Counted from the first letter of the stretch, positions 10,622 through 23,096 are shown. The stretch is 64,000 bases of DNA from Diphasiastrum complanatum (GCA_029204225.1 CM055110.1:46662403-46726402); one strand, 5' to 3'. Numbers and translations: made by a program. The notes: generated by a model not told the origin, from the letters alone.

Positions 10622-10640
10622 TATTTATAGCCAATTCCTA
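10622..10640 (-). promoter_or_regulatory. Possible TATA/CAAT promoter of the minus-strand hypothetical gene
   Basis: The minus strand reads GAATTGGCTATAAATATGT, a canonical TATA box with an ATTGG (reverse CCAAT) a few bases upstream. It lies about 280 bases before the ATG at 10343. TATA boxes are common by chance in AT-rich DNA, so this is only suggestive. Confidence 0.35.
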
Positions 10641-11490
10641 TTGATCACAACCATACATTTGTCAAATACGGAATTGAGATTTACAGCCTATATTTATCCA
10701 CCAATCAGAATGAGACAAATTTACACCTACATTAAAATACATTAACTAGTCTATCACTAGATTCAACGAAACATCATTAGCCCTGACCCTAGAATCTGTA
10801 TCTGCGCTGGAATACGTTAAATAGACAATCACTAGCCTCCTAGAATAATCATTAAAAAAATCATAAACAAATGATTAATGGATGTCATTGAAAAACATGT
10901 ATGAGAAAAATTATTACAATTTCTCACCCTATTTAAGCACCGTAAAGATGAAATTTTTTCTTTTGAGATAATGTTCATTCAAAACATTTTCATAAGTCTT
11001 TCATTATGCGTTTCAGTATGATTTTTCTGCATATGGGATATTGGATTAGCACGCCTGACAGACGATGTATTTGCTGCATTTGGACTACGCGCGTCAAATC
11101 GCTACTCCAGGACCAAAATATTATCGAAATTTTTGAAACTATTGGACCCTATATGCATGATCAAAGCTTGATTCGGAAGACTCTTCATATGGGCCAAAGT
11201 TATGCAGAATCTATCGAATCAAGCTCTGATCATTCATATTCCGTCCAGTATCGGATGAGCGTGCGACAATACACACTCTAGTTTCCAAATGCTTTAAATG
11301 TGCATTGATTAGCTATCGGGTGAAAATCTGGCCTTTGGAATTTTCCAATATTATAATTATTGGATATAAAAAAGGTCTTATATTTAAAGCTTAACGTTGT
11401 CAATTTCAGCATTAAATGGTACAAGTGTGATAGCATACTTTTGTAGCATTAATTGTAGATGTGACCATACTTTATTTGAAATTAATTTTG
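10641..11490. other. Intergenic stretch without supported gene
   Basis: A 91-codon frame at 11006-11281 shows no domain or family repeat and is not accepted as a gene. No LTR ends, TIRs or RNA genes were seen. Confidence 0.4.
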
Positions 11491-11619
11491 GGTAATTCAA
11501 TATGGACTAATCATTTTGATGACTGATGAATATTTAGATTGATTTGATTGACAAGCCTCTGAGTAATCATCATCGTAATCCGAGCCTCGGACATCCAAAC
11601 CACTATCCATGCCAAGAGG

Positions 11620-12363
11620 GTGACCATTATGCCCAAGAATTTCAACATTGTGTTTAGGCTTCGGGACACATATGACAGGTTTGCGGAATACTTTAGACCT
11701 GCTCCCTCCTCTCCTCCAAAACATGATTCAGAGAGGAAAAAAAGAAAGCAATCTCAACCAACTTGGCTTGTTATTCGTATACAGAGCGGGAGTGTTTCAA
11801 AAAAAAGAGGTCTCTTGACCCTACATCTAAAGCAAGGGATGTTTCCAAGCCATCTCCTCTGAATACTATTCTTTCTTCTAGGCATTCTCCTCCTAATTCT
11901 CTTCCTAAGTCTCCTTCTTCTCCTCCCACTCCATCTTTAAATTTCTCCTGCTAAATCTTCCTCTCCTAATAAATCTCCACCTCCTAAATCTCCTCCTCCT
12001 AAACCCGTAAATATTAGTTCCCCTCCTCATGTTCTTGAAAGCGATTTAGATGATTTTGTTAGTGTAAAGGTAGAATCAATTTTGAATGACAATGCTTTAT
12101 GTGATTTATCAGTATTACTTTTGTCACCCCCTGCACTTGCCTTTGTAAATACTCCTCAATATGTACAGTATGACCAATTGTTAAACATGTATCTTAAAGG
12201 TTTAGGTCCTCGATACAATTTTAGGATGCCGAAAACCAATGCTGGTCTCCCCCTTTCTAGTTTAGATACCGGTGAATGTTGAAGCAATACTTGAGTGGGC
12301 AGCAGAAATTGTTGAATATGTGATGCTAGGCCAACCTAATGACTCCTTGACAAAAGTACAAAA
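11620..12363 (+). pseudogene. Remnant of a Pro/Ser-rich protein gene
   Basis: Three overlapping plus-strand frames join through frameshifts into one protein-like path. First comes a folded-looking start (RLRDTYDRFAEYFRP), then a basic ERKKRKQ, then a long low-complexity part of SPPNSLPKSPSSPP and KSPPPKSPPP type (about 11850-12010), then a folded tail with YDQLLNMYLKGLGPRYNF and AAEIVEYVMLGQP up to 12360. The tail runs straight into the TGTGA start of a Copia LTR at 12364, which cuts it off. The proline-rich part resembles cell-wall extensin-like or viral/retroelement linker regions, but the tail matches nothing I can name. Confidence 0.4.
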
Positions 12364-12640
12364 TGTGATAGATGTCAACTAGTTTGGTCAAAATTGCTAC
12401 ATTTGTTTATATGGCATTTTAGGCCAATTTCATATTAGACTTAGAGTTTGACTTTTCAAAGTTATATTAGTCTAAAAGCATTTGAATAAACACTTTTGAA
12501 AAGTGTAGAACACGAGTTTTGGAGGGATTCAATCTGAGTAGTAGAAACATTTAATCTAGTCACAATAATAGTAGGGAGAAAAACCAAAATTTAACCTTAG
12601 GTTTGGACCTGCTATAAAAGGTTGTAACTCATGGGAAGAG

Positions 12641-12732
<92 letters not shown>

Positions 12733-13060
12733 TCTCATACATGCTTATACATGGTTCTCTTGGGTTCTACTATCCATTGGTGTACTATACTTGTAATATC
12801 TTGCAATTCTATGTGTAGAATGCTTATTAAATGTTATTTTTAGATCCATACGTGTGAAATACAATAGCTTATTGTTACTGTACAGTCAACAACATTATTT
12901 TATGTTTTGATTCATGTTTGATCAAGATCTATTAGAGTTTGCATCTCATTCTTAGAGGAGATGCTGATTTTTCTACATTGGCAAGATTGGTGAGTTGTTG
13001 TCTTTCTAACCCAAGATCATTTAATGGATTTAGATATTAATTGATCCGAAATCTTTCACA
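12364..13060 (+). repeat. Copia-E 5' LTR with (CT)n expansion
   Basis: It starts TGTGATAGATGTCAACTAG and ends ATCTTTCACA, immediately before a TGGTATCAGAGC primer site. A TATAAAAG box is at 12613-12620. The LTR aligns along its length with the minus-strand LTR at 47341-47771 (shared GCTTATACATG, TCTCTTGGGTTC, TGTGTAGAATGC segments), which confirms the boundaries. A (TC)37-like run lies just downstream of the TATA box. Confidence 0.88.
12654..12728. repeat. (TC)n microsatellite inside the LTR
   Basis: About 37 uninterrupted TC dinucleotides start about 34 bases after the LTR TATA box. The sister LTR at 47.6 kb has only four or five CT units at this spot, so the expansion happened after the copies separated. 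Confidence 0.97.
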
Positions 13061-13072
13061 TGGTATCAGAGC
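13061..13072 (+). other. Primer binding site of Copia-E
   Basis: TGGTATCAGAGC directly follows the LTR CA end with no spacer. This is the initiator tRNA-Met type. Confidence 0.9.
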
Positions 13073-13649
13073 TTGTGTTTCAGGTTATGAAGGAAGCAAT
13101 CACATCTATCAATGATTTGGAGAAGATATCAATGCTAAAGCATGCTAGATTAGATTCTACACCAAAATCGAGTTTCTTGCATATGTAGCTTGGATATTTT
13201 GTGCTCAAAACTCTATTTAGGGTTATATTCTTGATTAATTTTGATTTCTCACAATTCATGTTGGATTTGGTGAATTTTTAGAGCATTGGAAAAGCCTAAG
13301 TGGTGGCTACAAGATTGCACATCAAGTTTTAGGCAAGTTTTTGAAATAATCAATTTTTTGTGATTTTGTCAAAATTCTAATTTCAATTGGATCTCTAGAT
13401 TGTGAGGGTAATGAATTTCATTTGAGTGTGTTTGAATCTTAGGAAGTGGCAAGAGTCATTAGATTGAGGATAGATCATAAGTTGATCAAAATTTCACTAT
13501 TCTATGTGTTGATTTGCTTGGTATAAGTGCTAGAAGAGATTTGAGTAGTTTCATATCTTTGTGATTTCCTTTTGAAAAAATTTGTTGTTGTTCAAAGGAG
13601 TGCTTTGTGCATTGAAATAGGTTGAAAGAGAGGATCAGGTCATTGCTAC

Positions 13650-14138
13650 ATGGCTACATTATGTGGAGTCATGTTGGAAGCCAATGATAGGCTTACGTCA
13701 AGTAACTATTCATTGTTGAAAGTGGGGATGGAATCACTTATTGAGATGAATGATGTTTTGGATATTGTTGTAGGTTTGGAGGAGACACCAACAACACAAC
13801 AAGATCAAATGAGGTATGACAAGAGGGCCAAAAGGGCTCTACACATGATAAAGATGAATGTTACCAATGAGCTTCTCAAGGAAGTTGATAAGAGTAGTTC
13901 ATCAAAGGATGCTTGGGATTCATTGAAGAAGCTTTATGAATCCAAGTCTACTTCTAGAGTGTTAACTATAAGAAGACAAATCTTTTCTTGTTTGAAAGAG
14001 AGTGAAGAAATTCCAAATACTTTTATTTTGAGAGTTAAAGCTTTGAATGATGAGTTAGCTTGCATTCATGAGAGCATTAAGGAAGGAGAACTTGTTCAAG
14101 TTATTGTTAATGGATTGTTGGATGCTCTGTGTCAATGA
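13650..14138 (+). pseudogene. Copia-E gag (UBN2 type), truncated
   Basis: A 162-codon frame starts MATLCGVMLEANDRLTSSNY about 580 bases after the primer site. It contains the UBN2/gag pattern AKRALHMIKMNV, DAWDSLKKLYES and VKALNDELACI, then ends with a stop. Downstream zinc knuckle, protease, integrase and RT are missing. From about 14139 the sequence switches to Gypsy. The gag frame itself is intact, which is unusual for this window. Confidence 0.85.
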
Positions 14139-16320
14139 GATATTCAATCCGAATTGAGCAATATTCCTTTACCAGATCAAACTTTGGATGCGCAGATGAC
14201 TTTTCCATTGAATATGATCAACATAGCTGGATATCAGTAGATCCAATTCCATGTTCGTCATGCATTGACTTCTTATGATGAAGATGCAGAGCTTACAGAT
14301 GAGCAGATTCTCAATCATATGGATTCTACGAGATTTGGAGTTCGAGATATTCCAGATGAACCAACAATAAAACCGCCTAAAACAGTTGTATTGAAGAAAG
14401 GAAAAGCTGCAGGACCAATGACGAAGAGGCAAGCTAAGCAACACTATAACATGGTCCTGAAATGGAAAAAATCATCTCAAAAAGTTGATTCTAAAAATGT
14501 ACCACCTTTATTGGATTAAGAAAAAGAGAAGATCAAGGATGATTCTTCAAGTCAGATTTCTCGCAAAAAATCACCATCAAGGAAGTCATCACATTAAAAG
14601 AAGAGCACATTTTCTAGAAAGTCATCACCTACATGATCGATTCCTGCCAAGAAAGCTAAATGAAAATCCAAGATCAATCCTTATGAAAAAGAACAATCAG
14701 AAGAAGTCCAGCATGACATGCCCGAGCATTTCAAACACTATACTTTGGATGATGTTATGATTATATTATCGAAAGCTCATCATGAACCAGAAGAGAAAGA
14801 ATGAATCTTGCGGAACCAGGAGAACTCAAAAAAATTGTTCAAGTTGGAGCGTAACTTACTCTCGAACAATTTCAAGCGTTAAGGAAGTTATTGATCAAGT
14901 ACCAAGATTGTTTTGCCTGGACATACAAGGATCTAAAAGGGATTCCTACATCCGTTATTGAGCATACAATACCATTGATGCCTGCATAAAATTTTATTGC
15001 TGTAATCCAAACGTTACTGAACTTATAAAGACAGAGCTACAAAGGTTACTTGAAGCCGACTTTATTTATGAAATCGAACATATCAAATGGGTTTCTCCAA
15101 TTGTTGTCATTTCTAAAAAGAGTGGGAAGATGAGAATTTGCGGGATCTCAAAGCCTTCAACAAAGTGACACAAAAGGATCACTTTCCGTTACCCTTTATT
15201 GAAATCATAATGGACCGCCTTGCTAGAGCAAAAGCCTACAATTTTTTGGATGGATTTAGTGGTTACAACCAAGTCAAGATTACAACTGTGGATTGTCATA
15301 AAACAAGTTTTGCAACATAATGGAGAACTTATGCTTATAAAGTTATGTCGTTTGGACTTTGTAACGCACCTAGTTCATTTCAAAGGGTCATGCAGTTCGC
15401 CTTCAAAGACTACTTGTAGAAATTCCTTGAAATCTACTTGATGATCTCGAAGTCCATAGTACTGACACAAACCACTTGGATCGTTTGGAAAAAGTGTTTG
15501 AACGTTGTCACAAATACCAAATCTGTCAAATTTGGGCTACTCATGGAGTTGTCCTTGGACATGTGATATCAAAACATGGCATTGCTACGGATTATTCCAA
15601 AATGACAGTTGAGGCGTTGGAGGCATTTGAAAGATTGAAGAAAGCTTTAGCTTCTGGACCAATACTACGAGCTCCAATTTGGACAATTGAGTTTCATGTT
15701 CATACTGATGCATCAAAATATGTAATTGGATCAGTTTTGATGAGCCAGGTGAACACAAGAAATATTATCCCATCAGGTTTTCAAGCCGATAGCTTATAGA
15801 TCTTGATAAGAATTATTCGACAACAGAACTAGAAGCATTAGCCATGGTTTTTTCTATAAAGATGTGGGCATTCAAAATAGCTTACAAAGGTAGTACGAAT
15901 CAAACACCATTCCATCTTGTCTATGGTCAAGATGCAGTTATGCCGATTACATTCTTGATACCATCTTTACGCATAGCGGCAATGGAGTGGTTGGATGATG
16001 CAAAATCCTTGAGGCTTTACAAAAATTTTGTGAGACCAGATTGATGACAATTCTTGCATTAGCAGTAGAGAAAGCTCGCCGCAAGACATGGCATGATTGC
16101 GATTACACAACAAAGATCTGAAGGAAGGAGATCTAGCACTGATGTACAAGACGAAACTGATCAAAGGCAAATTGAAATCTACAAGTAAAAGACCATACAA
16201 GGTCAAAGTGATATTGAATTATGGAGCAGTTATTTTAGAACACTTGGATGGAAAACGATTTGATACTCTGGTGAATGGCAGCCGACTACGCAAGTTTTGG
16301 CAGCCAGTATAGCTAGTTCA
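14139..16320 (+). mobile_element. Ty3/Gypsy fragment, copy 2 (RT, RNase H, integrase tail)
   Basis: Plus-strand pieces in order are: a gag-pol linker with GPMTKRQAKQHYNMVLKWKK (14409-14480); RT with CFAWTYKDLKGIP (about 14910), VSPIVV, FLDGFSGYNQ (about 15240-15270) and FGLCNAPSSFQR (about 15350); a joint VLGHVISKHGIATD (about 15555-15595); RNase H FHVHTDASKYVIGSV (about 15690-15735); and the integrase end TPFHLVYGQDAVMPI (15900-15950) with VNGSRLRKFWQPV (16270-16312). Stops, a frameshift at 15420 and loss of the central integrase show it is dead. It is the closest relative of 3965-5112 and 42313-43690. Confidence 0.9.
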
Positions 16321-17140
16321 ACCAGCTTGATCCAATACCTTGTCAGTTTTACTTTTGTTGTTTTACAATTTTTTGTTTGTCACTACTTGATTAATTTTTC
16401 TTTTGGAAAAAGACAATAAAAAAAAAGAAAGAAAGAAAGAATGATGAGCAAAAGTCAAATAAGTCATCAGATCAAAAAAAGTTGAAAGAAAGTATTTTCA
16501 TAAATTATCTTTTTATGAAAAATGCCTTAGAAAATCACTTTTCAGACATTTTTTCTTTACATACGGTTTTAGAAACCTTCGCCGAGTTGCCAAATCACAC
16601 ATCCACCTTAGATTTACCTATACTGAGTTGGGCAAAGGTTCTCTAAAGATTTATTACCTGTTTTTAAGTCACAAGCAAATGTTCAATAGTTTACCATTTT
16701 GGGAACCTTCGTCGAGCATCTTATAGTCATTATTAACCTTCACCGACCTGATAGATGGATTCAGAATGCCAAAATGAGGTCGGAAATAGGTCCAGGTCCT
16801 GAAATCTTTTATTATCCATAGTACCTAGGTGAAGGATGTTCTTAGGCAAATGTTGAACCTTTGTCAGATCTTCAAAACCTTTGCCAGATCAGTTCAGATA
16901 GTTGGAGCTATTTTTAGCCTGTCTGCGACCTATCATGATTCTGTGGTAGCTATCTACCTACCTGCCTACCATCTGCAGCCTATTTGTGACATGTGCGACT
17001 TGCGTGTGAGTTATTTGCATCCTGCTACGTGGCTCTACAGGTTATTTCCACCTGTCTACTAGTTGTCTATACATTTTCTAGTCGGTATCAGGCCTACTGA
17101 GGCCATAGCAGCCCTCGCAGGGCCTACATCTTCTTGTCTG
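16321..17140 (+). other. Probable 3' flank or LTR of Gypsy copy 2
   Basis: It is non-coding. An A/G-rich tract (AAAAAAAAAGAAAGAAAG) is near 16412-16440. Three degenerate copies of an AACCTTCGCCGAG-type motif are at about 16567, 16700 and 16735. No second LTR is present, so LTR ends cannot be set. Confidence 0.4.
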
Positions 17141-17150
17141 TGAAAAAAAA

Positions 17151-17884
17151 TTAGGCCTCCATAGTCTGTAAGCATGGCAGTGCGTCAGTTGTCTGCATTT
17201 GAACTCGACAATGCTTCTGCCACAGAGGCATGTTCATCATAACTGATGAATGCCTGAGGGATAACCCTTGTCGATGTCGAGCAGTCCTTCGAACAATAGT
17301 CGATTGCTGAGATGATGATTCTCCTTGCTGTGTGACATGGATATCTTCGATTGTTGTCGGAATAGTTGCAGGTCGAAGCCTGTCAATGATAATGGAAGTC
17401 ATTGGAACGAACTCTTGCATTGGCTGCTTCTGCTTGAAGTCAAAAAGTCTATTTTCAAAAAAGATGACGTCTTGACTGACTGTGATTCGACATCGTAGAT
17501 TTGATAGGCTTAGTGTGATGTCGAGTATCTGACAAAGATACTTCTGCAACTAACAAGATTGAGCTTCTTTCTTAGGTCAAATGAAATCTGCATGTAGCAA
17601 AGAAACCAAACACTCGGAGGTGCTTTAGACTTGGAGATCCTTAGCTTTCCAAGTGGTCAGCATGTCAGGTTCAGCCGACTTGGCTATGGAACCGTTGACG
17701 TATCCTCAAAGTTCTTTCTCAATGAGTATCATCTTTATTTTGAATTCCCAAATGTGGAAATCGTCACCGTTGAACTTATTGATCAAGCGGATCTCTGAAG
17801 ATATTCCTTCCATAATGAATGATCTAAAAAATTGTAAAATAGTATTGAATAATATAACAATTTGGACCTATGGCTCTGATACCA
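17151..17884 (-). mobile_element. Copia remnant with gag fused to post-integrase region (internal deletion)
   Basis: On the minus strand, the gag start FNGDDFHIWEFKIKMIL (about 17735-17785) and ELWGYVNGSIAK is followed within about 100 bases by SLKHLRVFGF, an integrase C-terminal motif, and VSQDVIFFENRLFDFKQK (17400-17470). Zinc knuckles, protease and the integrase core are gone. The primer site at 17873-17884 (TGGTATCAGAGC) lies just above gag. Most of the linker before RT remains open (17151-17549). RT is absent. Confidence 0.8.
17873..17884 (-). other. Primer binding site of the 17-kb Copia
   Basis: The minus strand reads TGGTATCAGAGC, between the LTR-like sequence above and the gag start below. 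Confidence 0.85.
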
Positions 17885-17885
17885 C

Positions 17886-19000
17886 TCTGTTGGGTTTCAT
17901 ATGAAGTAGAATGATTATGTTTGAATATACTATTTAGCAGCTTTGATACCACCCTTGCTAAATGCGATATTCAGTCAAGGGAAAAACTCAACATAGAATT
18001 ATGACAAGACCTTTACCAATCTGTTGATTTAGACTATTACTCAGATTGACCAAAGAAATATCCTAGTAGGTGTCGAAGACAACCATGAAGGGAGAGAAAC
18101 AATTAGGCATCTAAGACAACCAGATATTCCGAATGAGTCATGAAATGAGTATCAGTACATGAGAGAGAAATTATCAGAAGGCATTCAACAGTGGAATACA
18201 TATAAGAAAATAGAGAATTTGTATTAAGATGTTCTGAATACAACTATCAAATCATGATCCTGTGTCCGAAAATAGTTCATACCATCTCTACTTCTTGAAT
18301 TACCTCCACTCTCTAAAATCTATGATCCTATGGATCAAATAGTCTGATACAAGGGAGTTCACAATGGAACTCTGATTCATGCTACCACTGACTATTGACT
18401 CTTCTTATTTGATATATAAGTCATCGCATAATTCATTATTGATTTATTGTGTGTGCATACACATCAGTTGCAGTGGTCGTGAAGGTTACAATTCTGTGGG
18501 TTAACAGTCGTGAAGTGATGCAGTTATTGCACAGTGAATGGTGATGTAGTCTGCAGTTTACAGAGTAGACGATGAGATCCATTTTGACTAATGATAGTCG
18601 CGACAATCGTCGAAGGTGTCGAATGAATCGAGTCGACTTGTTCACCCTTGAGAAGACGTCGATGGAGTCGAAGTCGTCGATAGACTTCGGTGAGTGGGTG
18701 AAGTCAACTCGATGAAGTTGAGTTGATCCTGCTCTGCTTCAAGTAGTTATATGTACAGACTATTCGACTTATGCGAGTAAGGCTACTGTCATTGTAGAGA
18801 GAGAATATCGTGGTGCTCAGGAAATGAGGTTAGGTGAGTAGGAGTGAAGATTGACTCCAACATGGTAGAATTCCGGAAGGTCCACGACAACGAGTCCACG
18901 GGACACAAAGGCAAATGACAAGCAGTTTGCGATATCCATGACTAGGGCTCCACACATAACAGCTACCTATAGTAAGCTTTTACTCGACTTATTCATTCCA
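17886..19000 (-). repeat. LTR-like region of the 17-kb Copia (outer end uncertain)
   Basis: It is non-coding sequence above the primer site. From 18580 to 18720 it holds many GTCGA/TCGAAGTC motifs, similar in style to those at 27000-27340 and 54700-55010. That suggests related LTRs in the three places. Confidence 0.45.
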
Positions 19001-19099
19001 ATCTCATGAAGCTATGTTTGTAAGCTCGCTCTTTTTATTGGAATGCAGTGTGAGATTGTTGCTATAATCATTTACAATTTGAATGGGGTTTTTACAAAT

Positions 19100-20139
19100 G
19101 TTCTAGGGAAGCAATTTTTTTTTAAAGGGACTAATCATATGGCTTTGAAGAATAAGATCATACTGATTTAAGTTTTGATATGTATTAATCAAAGTTTGTA
19201 TTTTGTGGTTGTGTCCACTTAATCGAGTGAATAAGTGAGAGTTTGGTAGTGAATCAACCTTATCACAGAATGAGAGTTGCTTAGAATAATTAGTAGAACT
19301 TCCTAGGAGTTTTATTGATAGCATGATAGGATGTTCTACTAAATATTCATGAAAGAATGTCATGGTTTTCTTTCAACACCCTTAGGCTATAACAAAGATG
19401 CAAAAAATGTTTAACATTATAAATTTAACACAAAAAACATTATTGTAAAATTTACAAAGATCAATGTTACATGGAAAGCTGCCAACTACCAAATAACATT
19501 TTATGGTTTGAGACTAAAGTTGAAATCGTTCAAATGTTCTAAATTTAAAAGTGCTCTACGCATGACTGTGAAACTAACTCTCTCCATTTTTGTCCTTTTA
19601 TAATTTTAGATTTATCTAACTTTACAAGAACTATCAACTTATTTGTAATAGTATAAAACTCTACTATGAATGGTAGCAACTAACTAATGTCAATGAACAA
19701 ATTATTGGAATTGTCATAAGGTAAAGATTCTCCCTTTGAGCAATATACCTCAATGATCTAAAATGGAATACCCACTATCATTTGCATGCCTTGGTTCAAT
19801 ATGTCTCTTTTTACTTTAAGATGAAATGGCCATGGGACTGGAAATTCTTTTATACTTGTGCAAATGCTTCATATATCATCTTAAGCATTGTGGCCTATGC
19901 TTCTTTACTGATGCTAGAAATATTAAATGCACCTTGAACTAATGTTGTCAAGTATTTTTTCAACTTCATTCATAATGGTCTTCGTACCTGAAGCCTTAAA
20001 TTTTCTCATTATGTTGTTGTTCCACATTGATTTCATTGACTTAGAAGTCAAAACAAACCCTAACAATTTTCCAATATAAATCTCATGATTCTTTCAAATG
20101 TTATTCAACAACCAATGTAGATCTACAAAGTAAATATCA
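19100..20139 (-). pseudogene. U1 family copy 4 (minus strand)
   Basis: Reading down from 20139 after a TTGACAG acceptor: DLHWLLNN, GKLLGFVLTSKSM, IMNEVEKILDNIS, MLKMIYEAFAQV, VKRDILNQGMQMIVGIPF, LPYDNSNNLFIDI, KLDKSKIIKGQKW, then a GT donor at 19470, an 84-base intron (19387-19470) and LKENHDILS-x-IFSRTSYHAI. Each block lines up with copies 2 and 3, including the donor position. After about 19330 the family match fades, so the C-x2-C exon is missing or too diverged. Several stops and frameshifts show it is a pseudogene. This copy supplies the KFYxxTN linker that is broken by Copia in copy 2. Confidence 0.6.
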
Positions 20140-22700
20140 CTGTCAAGAAATAGTTGGTTGAGATTTCAAACACAAAAACTTTATTGATTGCAACACAATG
20201 CTAAATCTCATCCAAATAAGTGAAAATAAAGTAACATGATAGAACTACTGATTGCCTTAAATAAAAAAAATTTAAACAATTCAAACACAAATAAGCTAGC
20301 ACTCACTTGAATGCACTTATTTGAATGCACATATCCTTCTTTTTTGGTGACCTCCTCTTTATTAATAATCTTAAACATCCTTTATTGTCAATCTCTTTCT
20401 TTTATTATTTTTTGCCTTTTTATTCAACAAGTTTGTATCTTAAAATAAATACAAATATGGGATATGCATGGATTGAAATGCAACTTTCATCTCATCATTA
20501 CTATTTGTAAACTCACATAAAGAAGAATGTAGCATTTCAAACTATTTTATGAAGACCTCATTTTCTTTAAAACTATCTTTCAGGTTTATATGTTTCATGA
20601 TACATGATATGCCTTTGATATTTTCTCTAATTTTTTTTCTAAATTTTTTTTTTCTGCATTGAATCTGCAATTAGATAGGCTTTCAAATTTTCACGATAAC
20701 TTAAATGACCCCTTTTTTATGACACTTATAAATTATTAATTGGGTCACCAAAATGCAAATCAGGATGTTGCAATAAATGTGGATCGCTAGGATATAATGT
20801 TTCTAATGACCATAAACCTAAATGCTTTAGCTTTTATTCCATATAAAAGATCATATCAGAAGTTGATAATTTCAATTTTTTTGATTAAGTAGACCATAGT
20901 CAGATGGAAGATGCACATTAAGATGATAAAGCGTAGTCATCAACGAAAAATAGTAGTGACAATAACAGATGAGTTTCAAGCTGTTAAATAAGATTAAATA
21001 CAGTAAAACTTTCATCTAAATATATGGATATGACAAATTTAAAAATGGTGGCAAACACATGTTTGTCCCTCGACATGGAGATGCCAACAATCAAATATTC
21101 AACTTTGGAGAGGATGGTAGTCATATATTTGAAGCGCTATTACTTTTTTGAATTTTTGACCTTAAACTCTTTGTAAATGTTGATTTTTGGATGTTTCCAA
21201 ATTTTAAGAGGCAACGTTTCGATGTTTCGAAAGTCTCATATAATTGTGGTTAAGTACAAGTCACTTATGATGTGACTGCAACAAGTTAAATTCATTTGCG
21301 TTGTAGTTACAAAAATGATATTTTATTAATTTTTTGTTATTTTTATCTCTCTTACATGGCATTCCCTATAGGGCCTTTTCAGACTCATATTTTTCTCTAA
21401 TGTTAACCTAGCTTTATGTCCTATTTATCTTATTATTAAATCATGAAATTTTGCTAAACTAAGAGTTAGCTTGTGTTCTAATCAAGTCAAAGTACCATAA
21501 TCTAACAAGGTTATTATGAAGAGACTATATGACTTTTATTTTTTCCTTAGGGCAATTGTTAGCCTTAGGGTGTTTTCACAGTACAAGTGGGAACTTCATG
21601 TGCTCTAAGCTTCTCTTGCCACCCTTTTTTTAAGCCTTGGTAAGTGAGAATAACACCATCCCTATTTCACACTTGATTGGTAATTGTTAAATAAAATGTT
21701 GCAAGTTGTTTGGCTAGGTTGAGTCTTTCTCATGCCATTGGTCCATTTCTTATGACGTTGCCCCTTACACCTCAACGTGCCAAGCAAGGCCTCGAGGTCG
21801 AAAAACCCACTTTCATTTGCCCCTATGTGGCAAGAGAGTCCATGCCATCTCATGTACCAAAGAGTGGCAACTCAATATAAGTGTGAAATTAGGGCTAAAC
21901 TAGTCCCTCATTTGAAAAATGGACCAATGGAATAACTCCATTATCATTTAATGACTAGCACTCCAATTTGTAGTTTTTTGGTAATATATGTCTCATTCTA
22001 GAATAAGATAGTTCCAAAGGATTTTTCCTATGCGAATCAAGAGTCAAAAGATATGTAATGTTCTTCTTAGGACTTCCTTAGTTTGATGATTGTTTTCTGG
22101 AAAAATAATGAGAGAAATGAATCATATACTAAACTGAGATAAAAAGATTTTCAAGCAATTGAAGAAGCCTGGACGACATAAGCTATGGAACAGTGTAATA
22201 TGCCAACTAGTCGTCACTGTCTTTCGAAATGGGTTAGACAGGCTAGAAGATTGTTTGCATTGTGGGCCATGAGGCTTTCATGCAAGAATATGAAGATCAG
22301 ATAGTTACAGAAATCCTGCCCAGTGCAGCTTTCGAGCCATATTTCTTCTCGATTGCATGTGTAGATATTGATCAGATTGAGACTGCCTAAGCTGCAGAAG
22401 TAGTCCAAGAGAAAAAATTCTTTTGGATGGCAACAATAAAATCAAAGAGCAGAGAAGTCTGTGGCTACTAAGCAAAAGCAGACAGCTGGAGGCACATCAA
22501 ACTATTTCTCCATGCACGAGCCCTCCTGGTAACAATGCACTACATTTGGTCCGCAATGAGTGCGAGTATTTAGAATCCTTCAAATGTCAAACCTAGAGGA
22601 GTGTAGAGGGAACTTCTAGAAAACAATCAAAATTATACAACCAGCTAATTTCTTTTCTATCTCTTAGTCAATAGGATGACCACAAACGAAGAGCATTGAC
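20140..22700. other. 2.5 kb without recognised gene
   Basis: AT-rich sequence with only short chance frames (such as 20325-20510, 21662-21853 and 22214-22408), none with a domain, and no LTR, PBS or TIR pairing found. The 3' end (22410-22700) is the downstream flank of the LPR-type gene. Confidence 0.4.
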
Positions 22701-22705
22701 AGCCA

Positions 22706-23047
22706 GTCATGAAACCATTTGCTGCAATTGATATAATCAGCCAGAATCTTTATTGCAAAATTATCAATAAAGGATGACAGGATGGAAAGCTCAGATTTTA
22801 GATGAGGCATTGCCATAACCTAGATCAGAGTACAAAATCATCTAGAGATGAAGCTGGCTGTATCATGCTGTTTGATGATGATAGGGGAAAAAACTGAAAA
22901 GCTAGTTAGATTCTGACGAGAAGAGGTCGCATCATGGAGTTGTCGTCGTGGTCCACCAGATGGCAATGCCACACATAGCCTGGCCCAATTGTTGGATTGA
23001 AAGGGAAAGGCAGTCCTTTTTGTGTTGTAAATCTGATCAGAAATCTA
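22706..23047 (-). pseudogene. Tandem duplicate of the 3' end of the LPR-type gene
   Basis: This 342-base block repeats 23048-23389 almost base for base. I see two substitutions, both near the copper site, turning HEDNS codons into HDDNS. It carries the last 47 or so codons (from about TRFLIRF to the stop at 22906) plus the 3' UTR with its AATAAA signal. At each edge the sequence is AGTCA, a short microhomology. It lacks the front of the gene, so it is not functional alone, but it may lie in the 3' UTR of longer transcripts. Confidence 0.92.
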
Positions 23048-23090
23048 GTCATGAAACCATTTGCTGCAATTGATATAATCAGCCAGAATC

Positions 23091-23096
23091 TTTATT
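23091..23096 (-). terminator. Poly(A) signal of the LPR-type gene
   Basis: The minus strand reads AATAAA about 150 bases after the stop codon. The duplicated block carries an equivalent signal at 22749-22754. Confidence 0.55.

Noticed and set aside
11006-11281. 91-codon plus-strand ORF after a TATTTAAG box
   Set aside because: No domain, no repeat relative and no second support; chance frame is likely.
12631-12843. Leu/Ser-repeat ORF, also 25473-25692
   Set aside because: Translations of CT/GA microsatellites.
13061-13072. TGGTATCAGAGC motifs as tRNA gene ends
   Set aside because: No cloverleaf upstream; they are LTR primer sites at LTR ends.
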